From: Castanea sativa | Taxonomy: Eukaryota; Streptophyta; Magnoliopsida; Fagales; Fagaceae | Direction of reading: 5' to 3' | Assembly (NCBI RefSeq): GCF_040712315.1 | Contig: NC_134023.1 | Span: 59,788,757-59,852,756, forward strand | Length of the DNA: 64,000 nucleotides | Shown: positions 23,918 through 35,349 of the stretch, piece after piece | Layout: every line of letters starts with the position of its first letter | Numbering within the stretch: the first letter of the stretch is position 1 | Program-made: the position numbers and the translations under genes | Notes under the pieces: generated by a model | What the model saw: the letters and a program-made list of their open reading frames with translations, nothing else | The model's database searches: none | Told to the model about the DNA's origin: nothing

Positions 23918-26384
23918 TTGGGTTTTACACCTAAGGTTACTCAGCTGTTCGTAAATCCTAGCTGTGATGTTGCTGGGTTTACCTATGAAGTGTTTCATGA
24001 TGGTATAAATGAGGGTATTGACTCCATCAGGAATTCCTTGCTCAATTTCATTGATGATGGGGTTTCCTTCCTCATCTTTCTGAATTGCATACTTAATGTC
24101 CTCTTTAGACACTTCAGTAAGACAATTGTTCCACCATTGCTGGAGTTTACCTGTAAATCCTAATGCCATCATTTCTATGACTTCTCTATGGGGACGGCCT
24201 TCGTCCAGGTAATTGTTGGCTACCATAGTCATATGCTGGATTTTGTTTAGGATTTCCTGTTCTGATAAACCGTCTATGTTCCATTCATAGAGTCTACCAG
24301 ATGATACAGAGAATTGGTTACTCACATTCCTTTCCTCATACCGGAGGTCAGGGGGTGATGGTCTAGGGTACCAATTCTTGGCTGAGCTGGTTGGATCAAG
24401 ATGGTAAAGCCGTTTTACCTCCAAATCCTGAAACTGGGTTTCTAGTTGTTCTAACTCCTGGTCAGAGGTTTGGCTAGAACTGCTAGATGCTGATTGGATA
24501 TCTAGAACTTTAACTGATGAAGGGGTGGCTGGTTCCCTCTTCACAAGTTCATCCAATTTCTGGCTGACTATCTCTAAGGCTGTTTTATCCTTAGGATAAC
24601 TGAGGTTGGTGTGTCTAGTTGTGGGTAACTTGACTAAAGGCTTTTCTAAAGCTTCGATCGGTTTACTAGAGTTTCCTGGTTGGAGGATAACTTTGTTTTC
24701 GATCCTATCCTCTATTCTGTCAAGCTGTTTTCCTATGACATTTAGACACTGGTTGGTATAGTTGTTTTGCTCAATAACCTTGTCAACAGGCTGATGTCTA
24801 TCTATGGTGGCCTTGAAGGGAGAGGCTATTATCTCTGTCCTACGATGGTTGAAGGTTATGGCTTCTAGGGGTGGATGGCTAGACCTAACAACTTCCTTAG
24901 TTGCGTTGGGTCCTTCTATGGTCCATGTTCTGGTGAGAACACAGAACTGCTTTTGCTGGCCAAAATACCTTTCGAAGTATATGAAAAAGGGGACATTACG
25001 GGATATTTCCCTCATGAATGCCGTCCATGAATCAAGTACTTTTTCTTTTTGATCTCTGGTATAATTGGCTTTGTAGGCTTCTCTTTTAGTCCTGTTTTCC
25101 TCAGAACTAAACTCCTTTCCTAATTCTTCTAGGTCAGGAACGAATTCTCTGTTTAACACTAAGATATTCAGAGATTCCTCTTGCTGATCTGGAGGCTGTT
25201 CCATATCAGTTCCAGATGGGGATGGGGGGGATTGTTCACGATCGTCTTCCTCATTGACAATCGAATCCTGTTTGGCTGTGTAGCAAGGTGTGGTGAGTTG
25301 GGAATTAGTTCTAACTCCCTGGAGTTGAACACCTAAATCTCTTCTAGACCTAGGAAAAGGTGATCCTAAAGGTCTGGTTGAGCTACACTGGGATGCAGAT
25401 CTATCTCTAAGGTAGATAGGTGACTGCCTATGGGGCTGCTGTAGATCGATTGGAGATCTAAACTGGGATATGTCCAGAGGTTGCCTACACTCATAATCTA
25501 GAGGAGTGCTAAGCCTAGATCTGTCGAAACTTAACCTAACCGTGCCGTCGGCTAGTTGTTGGACAAATTCTAGATGCGGATTCTTGGGCTGGGTTTTGGA
25601 TTTGTAGAGCATGATTTTCATTCTCTAACATCCAATTGGCTTGGAAGGTAATTTCGGACCATTTGAGGGTTACGGGAACCTTAACTTTGGCGCTAGGATC
25701 AGTGGTCCGGATGAGGGTTGTCTCGCCCTTTTGTCTCCTATCAAGTGCTCCAACATTCATGTTCGTTCTCATGCACTTGTAGTAAACTCTGTATATCAAG
25801 GCTATCGACTTGGTTCCTGGGTCATGAGGGTTCCATGTGTCTTGATATTGAGGGTGAGGGCTTTGATAACTGTTTTGTCATGGAGATAGATTGAAAAATC
25901 TGGGAAACAGTTAAAATGAATGGGTCCGTTACTAAGACTGGTTTCTATGGTTCCTAGGAGGCTGTCATCAAATCTGACGTGACGAGCATCTCTAAGGGCC
26001 ATGAGGATTGAGCTGTTCAAACCTCTTCTGGTGAGTGGTTTCACTCCAACTTGGACTAATCCTATGTGTAGGAAGTTATGTCCTTTGTCTTTATGACTCT
26101 GGATAGCTGAGGGTGATAACAAGTAGCACGTTTCGTACTCCTTGTTGATTCCATAGACTTGTTCTATGGTCTTGACATGGTAGTCTGTTCTGAAAGCTGT
26201 TTTCAAAGACCATGAAGACTTATAGAATTGGCTGGTGGAAACTTTAGGGATATTCCAATCTCCTATGTCTAGATCAAGATCGGATAGCTCATAAGACTCC
26301 GAATTAATTGCTCCTACGTCTGCTGGGATGTCTGGAATGGATGTGGGTTGAGAACATCTACTACTGGTGGAAGAGTAACTTCTA
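23918..26384 (-). pseudogene. MP and capsid N-terminal half, isolated fragment
   Basis: Minus-strand fragment from a few codons inside the MP N-terminus (about 26,384; the first codons are replaced by leader sequence) to the capsid core (ending LSNLRCKT). It has three open pieces: MP at 26,384-25,802, then 25,799-25,536, then 25,621-23,918 (about 569 codons). The breaks are near 25,800 (MP C-part) and 25,580 (one extra T in TCTTGGG). Both ends are recombination junctions: 26,384 shares CTTCTAA with the leader, and 23,918 is joined to plus-strand leader. Without its 5' end it cannot be expressed as the normal polyprotein. Confidence 0.8.
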
Positions 26385-26779
26385 ACCATTCTATTTGTTA
26401 TTCTGTGATTATTTGTTCAAATTAACCTTTGCTTCCCTGTTATCCCGATTCTTCCTATTTTTGTGTTTAGCCCTAAAAGTTTGTTGCAGATTTATATACC
26501 TGTGAGATTTGTTACCAAAGTCTGTGGTGTGCTCCGTTTTCTAAAGAGGCCGAAAATCTTCCTAGGTTTGGTTTGGTCAGCCCGTTGAAGCCGAGAGAAG
26601 GCGTGTTAGGGTGGTCCCCATTATTGGAGGAGAGTCCGGCGAAAAGGAGTTTACAGATCAGGTGTCTATCCCATAGTTGTATATTTGTGCTTCAGATCTA
26701 AAGGTTAGATCCAGAAGTTTGAGGATAAAGGTGACTAGGTTGTAATCGTTGGTTTAAACTTATAACCCCAGAATCATGA

Positions 26780-26945
26780 ATCACAGCCCATCCTTTTGGT
26801 CAGTCTATCAAATTTGAGTTTATGAGAAGCCCAGAACCTTGGGAAGTTTGCTCCCTCCAGAAAGCTTCTATATCAAAAACTCTCAGTACCATCACCATCC
26901 TTCCATCCAGTAATCAAGCCCAGCAACTTGATTCAGCCAAAACAA
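26780..26945 (+). pseudogene. Aspartic protease C-terminal tail fragment
   Basis: About 55 codons matching the segment just after AP (ITAHPFGQS to LDSAKTI). It is set between two leader fragments, so it cannot be expressed as protease. Confidence 0.8.
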
Positions 26946-27494
26946 TCATTTTCATGGATATATCTCCCATACCCCATATTTTGTTTTACATCTATTTCTT
27001 GATAACTCTTCCGTTCCCTTTTATTTATTTCTTCGTCTGCTATTATTTCATCATTTTCTATTACATCTGCAAATGGTAGGCTGAGCCTCCTTCTAACCAT
27101 TCTATTTGTTATTCTGTGATTATTTGTTCAAATTAACCTTTGCTTCCCTGTTATCTCTATTCTTCCTATCTCTGTGTTTATCCCTAAAGATTGTTGCAGA
27201 TTTATATACCTGTGAGATTTGTTACCAAAGTCTGTGGTGTTCTCTGTTCTTTAAAGAGGCCGAAAATCTTCCTAGGTTTGGTTTGGTCAGCCCGTTGAAG
27301 CCGAGAGAAGGCGTGTTAGGGTGGTCCCCATTTTGGAGGAGAGTCCGGCGGAAAGGAGTTCACAGATCAGGTGTCTATCCCATAGTTGTATACTTTTGCT
27401 TCTGATCTAAAGGTTTGATCCAGAAGTTTGAGGATAAAGGTGACTAGGTTGTGATTGTTGATTTAAACTTGTCCCCATATTCTGGGAATCATTC

Positions 27495-27662
27495 CTAGGG
27501 TCAGTGGTCTGGATGAGGGTTGTCTCACCCTTCTGCCTCCGATCAAGTGCCCCAACATTCATGTTCGTTCTCATGCACTTGTAGTAAACTCTATATATCA
27601 AGGCGATCTGACTAGTTCCCTGTGTCATAAGGGTTCCATGGGTCTTGATATTGAGTGTGAGG
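27495..27662 (-). pseudogene. Movement protein internal fragment
   Basis: About 55 codons of MP (IALIYRVYYKCMRTNMNVGALD) on the minus strand, joined directly to the primer-binding-site region of the array at 27,663. Confidence 0.8.
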
Positions 27663-28268
27663 GCTCTGATACCATAAGGGGGTAAGTTACATGGCTAAGG
27701 CCGGTTGGGGCCATGTGCGGAAAATAAACATAAAGGCCGACTGAGGCCATGATATTACAAATATGAAATAGTGCCATCTGTTTACAATGCTAAGGGTTGT
27801 AAAGAGGAGGCAAAGCTGAACTCTTGGCTGGAAGAGGAGGGAATTTTGGAGTTGCTGAAGTTTCTCCTAAAATTGGACCTCTGAGGTATTCTGGAGCTAT
27901 TCCTAGAATTGGACCTGCTGAAGACTGGAGTCTTGCTTCCCTTAAATAGGCTGGAGGGAGCATTGGATGCTGGCTGAAGACTGCTGAAAATCCGGAGAGT
28001 AAATTGCTTTTACTGAGGTGAAAGCTGTTTCCACCGAAAGCAATAGTATCCCTTGATGATTGTGTCTGTGAACAGTAAAACTTTCACTGTTCATGCTACA
28101 GTGCTTTGTCCCTTTGCTTTTCCTGTTGAGGAATCTGCTGGGTGCTGGTACTGTTGATAAGGCGGGTACTGGTCAAATCAGTGGCTGGTGCTGATTTTGA
28201 ATAGTAACCGTACGGAAACCTTATCCTGAGTTGTGAGTCAGGATGCTTTAGTCAGTATCAGGAGCATC
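27663..28268 (-). promoter_or_regulatory. Common region of array unit 1
   Basis: The primer-binding site is intact (27,674-27,663), but the leader side is replaced by an MP fragment, so the left stem arm is missing. One 36-bp unit lies near 27,885-27,920. The TATTTAAG box is at 27,948-27,941, the hairpin at 28,003-28,044, and TGACTCA (minus strand) at 28,240-28,234. Confidence 0.8.
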
Positions 28269-31200
28269 TTATGGATATCCATCATAAGGATCCCATGGGG
28301 AATCGTTATCAAAATTGTGCTCGTGATATCTGGCATAATGGTTGCAAAGTCCACAATACATTAATGGCTCATAAACTGGTTCTTTTGTGATGAACCGGTT
28401 GAGATTCATGTATCCAACCCTTTGGAGATTTGGAATGGCAGTAGAGTAGGGTTTGTTGGTGAAAACAGTAATTCTTCCTGTGTTACCAACATGATGGTAG
28501 TCTTCCCATAAATCTTGTACTTTATCCAGGATTTCATTGGTGGAATTTGCTTTCCAACATTCTACAAGAGTGTATGGATAACTATAGGATAAGTGAGAAT
28601 CTCCTTCATACCAGGGCCCTTGATGGGAATGGCCATTAATTAGGACTAGATGAGTGGATGGTCGGTTGTCATCCAGTTGTTTCTTTCCCATTGTGGGATT
28701 GTGCTCCAGCATCTGATGGAAACAAAAGGACTTTTGATTTTCTTCACAACCTGTCGGATAATTTGGGGAAACTGGCTGATCTGGTCATGGCTTGATAACT
28801 TGATCATTTTTATGAAGCCGTACTCAAACATTTTTGATAACCAGCTGGGGTCCTTGTCAGGTTCTACTTCAAAGTTTATGAGGAGTCCTGGAAAAGGAGA
28901 ATGTTGCTCATAGACCACGAGGCTTCCGAAATGCTTTTCCCACTCATTCTGTATTGGGTTATCACCTGTGTCTCCTAAATTTGCATATGGATAAGGAGTG
29001 GTGATCAATACCCTGAAATGTTCAAACCATTCGTTAGAAGATTCGAACATTGCCTTGGATCCTAGAATACTGGTTTGTATCTCAGGAAGCAAGTTGGCAA
29101 CCACACTTCTTAAGATAGACTGAGTCTTAAGACTGAGTCTAGCATAATCTGTGCCCATAATAGTCTTTTTATCCATGGAATGGATATCCTCTTTGCCAAA
29201 GAGTTGACTAGGGAGTGATAGATTTCCTGCCTCAAGGTTCACTAGGTGGATTTCCATTGCTTTGAGGGTTTTTTGGAAAAGTCTATTCTTGTTTTGGGTA
29301 AAGGCCATCTGAAGGTTATCAAGGATAAATTTGATGGAGGCTTGGTAAATTTGTATAGGCTCCATTTTTGAAATGATATTTCCTGGATAAGACTTCCTGC
29401 AAGATAATAGCCATATTACTACTGGAATATGTCACCTTTGCAGGGACAAATTCCTGAAGGGATATTGATCCTCCATGGCTGGTAGAGGATGCGCCTTCAT
29501 GCTTTACAAAAGACTGTCCCGCTGGTAGTCTTTTGTCTTGAGGATAGTCCCTTGCGGGAACTTTCCCCTTGCCCTTCTTCTCTGCTGAAGAAGTCATCTT
29601 CCACTCACTAGTGGTATTAAATATTGCTCTCTTTTTCTCCTGCCAAGAAAGGTTTGGATCATTTGAGATTCTCAAATAATTGTTAAAAAACCTTTTGCTT
29701 TTAAAACTGATGGATGCAGAGATGCAAATATTTTCATGATGGATGTATGCTGACAATTGATTGGAGTCAAAAAGATGATCAATTGTTTTGGCTGAATCAA
29801 GATGCTGGGCTTGATTACTGGATGGAAGGATGGTGATAGTACTGAGAGTTTTTGATATAGAAGCTTTTTGGAGGGAGCAGACTTCCCAAGGTTCAGGGCT
29901 TCTAATGAACTCAAATTTGACAGACTGGCCAAAAGGATGGGCTGTGATACCTTCGGTATCTGTGGTGAAAGGATACAATAAACACAAGAAAGGGTTTCCT
30001 AGGATGACTCTATCTGTCATGTTTTTGACAAGGACAAATTTCGTCATAAAGGATATGCCGCCTTGACAAACCTCAACTTGTGGGATAAAGAAATCAATTT
30101 GCATTCTTCCGCCACTTGCGGATGTTAACCTCTCCTTAGACTTCTTGAAGTATCTGGAGGGAATGATTCCTTCTTGAATGCAATTAAGATCAGCACCTGA
30201 ATCAATTAAGGCAATGACTTCAAATTCGAATTCTTTGCTAATGACAATCCTGACTTTGGAGTGCCATTTATGGAAGTTAATCCTACTGATGGTTTCTAAG
30301 AACAACTCTCTTTGCATGGTAAAGGTTCATCCGGGCCACTAGAGGTACTGGTACTAGAGGAATCTGAGGATGACCTGTAAATCTGCCTAAGCTCACTGTC
30401 ACTAGCACTGCTGAATGACTTGCTGTCTGAGCGGTCAAGTTCTAGTAACTTGAAGATCTCTTTTTTGCTGGGTTGGTCGCTAATGAGGGTATTGATAAGG
30501 GATTTGGCCTTAGCTCTACACTCATTCTTGAAATGACCTTTCTTTCCACAGTTGTAGCATTTGCTGGATGCTTGTGGAATGGGTTCCTTGGACTTTCCTT
30601 TCTTATAGAAATCATCAGTCTTGTACTTCTGTTTTCTATAATACTTGGTTGCTTTCTTCCTATAGGATTTCTCAAAGGGTTCCTTTCCTTTGTGCTTGGA
30701 TTTCCTCTTGGAAGGTTTGACTGAGGGTAAGCCATACTGTGTACAGAAATGCCCTATTTCGTACTTGGCTTTGTTCTTGTTGATGTGGCTTTGGATTTTG
30801 AGATCTCTGCACATCTTCATTCCTTCACTTCGAATGGTGCTAGAGATGTCTCCATATGTTAGGTTATCATAATCTATGACACCTAAAGTACTGCAGAGGG
30901 TTTCCTTAACCTTCTGGCTGAAGAGAGTTGGTAAACCGTTGATGAACTTCTCCTTCCAAAACGGAGAGTTACAATCTCTTCTGTGCATGACCCTAGTGGT
31001 AAAAACATCTTCATACCACTTGTAATCTCCTAGGGTTTTACACCTAAGGTTACTCAGCTGTTCATAAATCCTAGCTGTGATGTTGCTGGGTTTACCTATG
31101 AAGTGTTTCATGATGGTATAAATGAGGGTATTGACTCCATCAGGAATTCCTTGCTCAATTTCATTGATGATGGGGTTTCCTTCCTCATCTTTCTGAATTG

Positions 31201-33512
31201 CATACTTAATGTCCTCTTTAGACACTTCAGTAAGACAATTGTTCCACCATTGCTGGAGTTTACCTGTGAATCCTAATGCCATCATTTCTATGACTTCTCT
31301 ATGGGGACGGCCTTCGTCCAGGTAATTGTTGGCTACCATAGTCATATGCTGGATTTTGTTTAGGATTTCCTGTTCTGATAAACCGTCTATGTTCCATTCA
31401 TAGAGTCTACCAGATGATACAGAGAATTGGTTACTCACATTCCTTTCCTCATACCGGAGGTCAGGGGGTGATGGTCTAGGGTACCAATTCTTGGCTGAGC
31501 TGGTTGGATCAAGATGGTAAAGCCGTTTTACCTCCAAATCCTGAAACTGGGTTTCTAGTTGTTCTAACTCCTGGTCAGAGGTTTGGCTAGAACTGCTAGA
31601 GGCTGATTGGATATCTAGAACATTCATTGATGAAGGGGTGGCTGGTTCCTTCTTAACTAGTTCTTCTAGCTTTTGGGCCACTATCTCTAAGGCTGTCTTA
31701 TCCTTAGGATAACTAAGGCTGGTGTGTCTGGTTGTGGGTAACTTGACTAAGGGCTTTTCTAAGGTTTGGATCGGCTTACTAGAGCTTCCTGGTTGGAGGA
31801 TAACTTTGTTTTCGATCCTATCTTCTATTACGTCAAAGCCGTTTTCCTATGACATTTAGACACTGGTTGGTATAGTTGTTTTGCTCAATAACCTTGTCAA
31901 CAGGCTGATGTCTATCTATGGTGGCCTTGAAGGGAGAGGCTATTATTTCTGTCCTTCGATGGTTGAAGGTTATGGCTTCTAGGGGTGGATGACTAGACCT
32001 TACAATTTCTTTGGTTGCATTGGGTCCTTCTATGGTCCAGGCTCTGGTGAGGACACAAAACTGCTTGTGCCGGCCAAAATACCTTTCGAAGTAGATGAAA
32101 AAGGGGACATTACGGGATATTTCCCTCATGAATGCCGTCCATGCTTCAAATACTTTTTCTTTTTGATCTCTGGTATAATTGGCTTTGTAGGCTTCTCTTT
32201 TAGTCCTGTTTTCCTCAGAACTAAACTCCTTTCCTAATTCTTCTAGGTCAGGAACGAATTCTCTGTTTAACACTAAGATATTCAGAGATTCCTCTTGCTG
32301 ATCTGGAGGCTGTTCCATATCAGTTCCAGATGGGGATGGGGGGGATTGTTCATGATCGTCATCCTCATTGACAATCGAATCCTGTTTGGCTGTGTAGCAA
32401 GGTGTGGTGAGTTGGGAATTGGTTCTAACTCCCTGAAGCTGAACACCTAAATCTCTTCTGGACCTAGGAAAAGGTGATCCTAAAGGTCTGGTTGAGCTAC
32501 ACTGGGATGCAGATCTATCTCTAAGGTAGATAGGTGACTGCCTATGGGGCTGCTGTAGATCGATTGGAGATCTAAACCGGGATGTGTCCAAAGGTTGCCT
32601 ACACTCATAGTCTAGAGGAGTGCTAAGCCTAGATCTGTCGAAACTTAACCTAACCGTGCCGTCGGCTAGTTGTTGGACAAATTCTAGATCTGGATTCTGG
32701 GCTGGGTTTTGGATCTGTAGAGCATGATTTTCATTTTCTAACATCCAATTGGCTGGGAAAGTAATTTCAGACCATTTGAGGGTTCTGGGAACCTTAACTT
32801 TGGCGCTAGGGTCAGTGGTCTGGATGAGGGTTGTCTCACCCTTCTGCCTCCGATCAAGTGCCCCAACATTCATGTTCGTTCTCATGCACTTGTAGTAAAC
32901 TCTATATATCAAGGCGATCTGACTAGTTCCCTGTGTCATAAGGGTTCCATGGGTCTTGATATTGAGTGTGAGGGCTTTGATAACTGTACTGTCATGGAGA
33001 AAGATGCTGAAATCTGGGAAACGATTAAAATGAATGGGTCCGTTACTAAGACTGGTTTCTATGGTTCCTAGGAGGCTGTCATCAAATCTGACGTGACGAG
33101 CATCTCTAAGGGCCATGAGGATTGAGCTGTTCAAACCTCTTCTGGTGAGTGGTTTCACTCCTATTTGGACTAATCCTATGTGAAGGAAGTTATGTCCTTT
33201 GTCTTTATGACTCTGGATAGCTGAGGGTGATAACAAGTAGCACGTTTCGTACTCCTTGTTGATTCCATAGACTTGTTCTATGGTCTTGACATGGTAGTCT
33301 GTTCTGAAAGCTGTTTTCAAAGACCATGAAGACTTATAGAATTGGCTGGTAGAAACCTTTGGGATATTCCAATCTCCTATGTCTAGATCTAAATCAGATA
33401 GCTCATAAGACTCCGAATTAATTGCTCCTACGTCTGCTGGGATATCAGGAATGGATGTGGGTTGAGAACATCTACTGCTGGTGGAAGAGAAACTTCTAAA
33501 CAACCTATTCAT
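28269..33512 (-). pseudogene. Component B polyprotein of array unit 1, frameshifted, coiled coil deleted
   Basis: ATG at 33,512. Open pieces are 33,512-31,833 (MP and capsid N-part, 559 codons), 31,681-30,296 (capsid core and CCHC), 30,317-29,319 (AP onward), 29,365-28,646 and 28,712-28,269 (C-terminal region, KANSTNE type). A deletion of about 0.45 kb near 30,305-30,320 removes the DGCC segment and the coiled coil and shifts the frame. Further shifts lie near 31,825, 29,340 and 28,680. A TCA-to-TAA change ends the protein seven codons early, just after the Cys/His motif. No RT or RNase H is present. Confidence 0.85.
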
Positions 33513-34160
33513 GATTCTGGGTTTACAAGTTTAAATCAACAATCACAACCTAGTCACCTTTATCCTCAAACTTCTGGATCAAACCTTTAGATCAGAAGCA
33601 AAAGTATACAACTATGGGATAGACACCTGATCTGTGAACTCCTTTCCGCCGGACTCTCCTCCAAAATGGGGACCACCCTAACACGCCTTCTCTCGGCTTC
33701 AACGGGCTGACCAAACCAAACCTAGGAAGATTTTCGGCCTCTTTAAAGAACAGAGAACACCACAGACTTTGGTAACAAATCTCACAGGTATATAAATCTG
33801 CAACAATCTTTAGGGATAAACACAGAGATAGGAAGAATAGAGATAACAGGGAAGCAAAGGTTAATTTGAACAAATAATCACAGAATAACAAATAGAATGG
33901 TTAGAAGGAGGCTCAGCCTACCATTTGCAGATGTAATAGAAAATGATGAAATAATAGCAGACGAAGAAATAAATAAAAGGGAACGGAAGAGTTATCATGA
34001 AATAGATGTAAAACAAAATATGGGGTATGGGAGATATATCCATGAAAATAATTCAAAATAATTATAATGATCAAAAATAATCTGGATAACTATGGCGGCA
34101 GTGCCGACCAACTTGATTATATGATAAACAGTAACTTACAATCCGACCGGGCCAAACTTG
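33513..34160 (-). other. Leader of array unit 1
   Basis: 648 nt between the MP start and the primer-binding site of the next unit. It holds the 41-codon upstream ORF and the putative intron described at 58,926 and 59,048. No other gene is seen. Confidence 0.85.
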
Positions 34161-34172
34161 GCTCTGATACCA
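34161..34172 (-). promoter_or_regulatory. Primer-binding site (initiator tRNA-Met)
   Basis: Reverse complement of TGGTATCAGAGC. The stem arms are at 34,131-34,139 and 34,180-34,188. Confidence 0.9.
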
Positions 34173-34744
34173 TAAGGGGGTAAGTTACAGGCTAAGGCCG
34201 GTTGGGGCCATGTGCGGAAAATAAACATAAAGGCCGACTGAGGCCATGATATTACAGATATGAAATAGTGCCATCTATTTACAATGCTAAGGGTTGTAAA
34301 GAGGAGGCAAAGCTGAACTCTTGGCTGGAAGAGGAGGGAATTTTGGAGTTGCTGAAGTTTCTCCTAAAATTGGACCTCTGAGGTATTCTGGAGCTATTCC
34401 TAGAATTGGACCTGCTGAAGACTGGAGTCTTGCTTCCCTTAAATAGGCTGGAGGGAGCATTGGATGCTGGCTGAAGACTGCTGAAAATCCGGAGAGTAAA
34501 TTGCTTTTACTGAGGTGAAAGCTGTTTCCACCGAAAGCAATAGTATCCCTTGATGATTGTGTCTGTGAACAGTAAAACTTTCACTGTTCATGCTACAGTG
34601 CTTTGTCCCTTTGCTTTTCCTGTTGAGGAATCTGCTGGGTGCTGGTACTGTTGATAAGGCGGGTACTGGTCAAATCAGTGGCTGGTGCTGATTTTGAATA
34701 GTAACCGTACGGAAACCTTATCCTGAGTTGTGAGTCAGGATGCT
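34173..34744 (-). promoter_or_regulatory. Common region of array unit 2: promoter and R
   Basis: Minus strand: one 36-bp unit (about 34,372-34,410), TATTTAAG (34,445-34,438), hairpin arms ATTGCTTT/AAAGCAAT (34,500-34,541) and TGACTCA (34,737-34,731) just after the stop codon. It lies downstream of the near-intact unit 2 ORF and would drive transcription towards unit 1. Confidence 0.8.
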
Positions 34745-35349
34745 TTAGTCAGTATCAGGAGCATCTGATGGATATCCATCATAAGGATCCCATGGGGAAT
34801 CGTCATCAAAATTGTGCTCGTGATATCTGGCATAATGGTTGCAAAGTCCACAATACATCAATGGCTCATAAACTGGTTCTTTTGTGATGAACCTGTTGAG
34901 ATTCATGTAATCAACCCTTTGGAGATTTGGAATTGCTGGTGAGTAGGGTTTGTTGGTGAAAACAGAAATTCTTCCTGTGTTACCAACATGATGGTAGTCT
35001 TCCCATAAGTCTTGTACCTTATCAAGGATTTTATTGGTGGAATGTCCTTTCCAGCATTCTACAAGAGTGTAGGGATAACTATAAGATAAGTGAGAATCTC
35101 CTTCATACCAGGGCCCTTGATGGGTATGGCCATTAATGAGGACCGGATGAGTGGATGGTTGGACTGTCATCCAGTTGTTTCTTTCCCATTGTGGGATTGT
35201 GCTCCAGCATCTGATAGAAACAAAAGGACTTTTGATTTGCTTCACAACCTGTTGGATGATTTGGGGAAATTGGTTGATCTGGTCATGGCTTGATAGTTTG
35301 ATCATTTTTATGAAGCCATATTCAAACATTTTAGATAACCAGCTGGGTC
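34745..35349 (-). CDS. Component B C-terminal region, last third (unknown; Cys/His motif)
   Basis: About 200 codons continuing the unit 2 polyprotein after a one-base frameshift near 35,345 (units 1 and 3 read CTGGGGTCC where this copy has CTGGGTCT). It contains VECWKGHSTNKILDKVQDLW, then YCGLCNHYARYHEHN and DDDSPWDPYDGYP just before the stop. The Cx2C and HEH residues are kept in component C although the surroundings differ, so this is the best candidate functional site, possibly a zinc ribbon. It resembles no RT, RNase H, integrase or envelope motif. Its function is unknown. Confidence 0.7.

Larger units (their letters stand above)
26385..27662. mobile_element. Mosaic of small pararetroviral fragments
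   Basis: Four blocks: plus-strand leader (26,385-26,779), plus-strand AP tail (26,780-26,945), plus-strand leader again (26,946-27,472), a filler of about 22 bp (27,473-27,494), then minus-strand MP (27,495-27,662). Joins lie in short shared motifs: AATCA at 26,779, ATTTTCATGG at 26,950 and CTGATA at 27,665. This looks like repeated template switching or end joining among viral DNAs. Confidence 0.8.
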
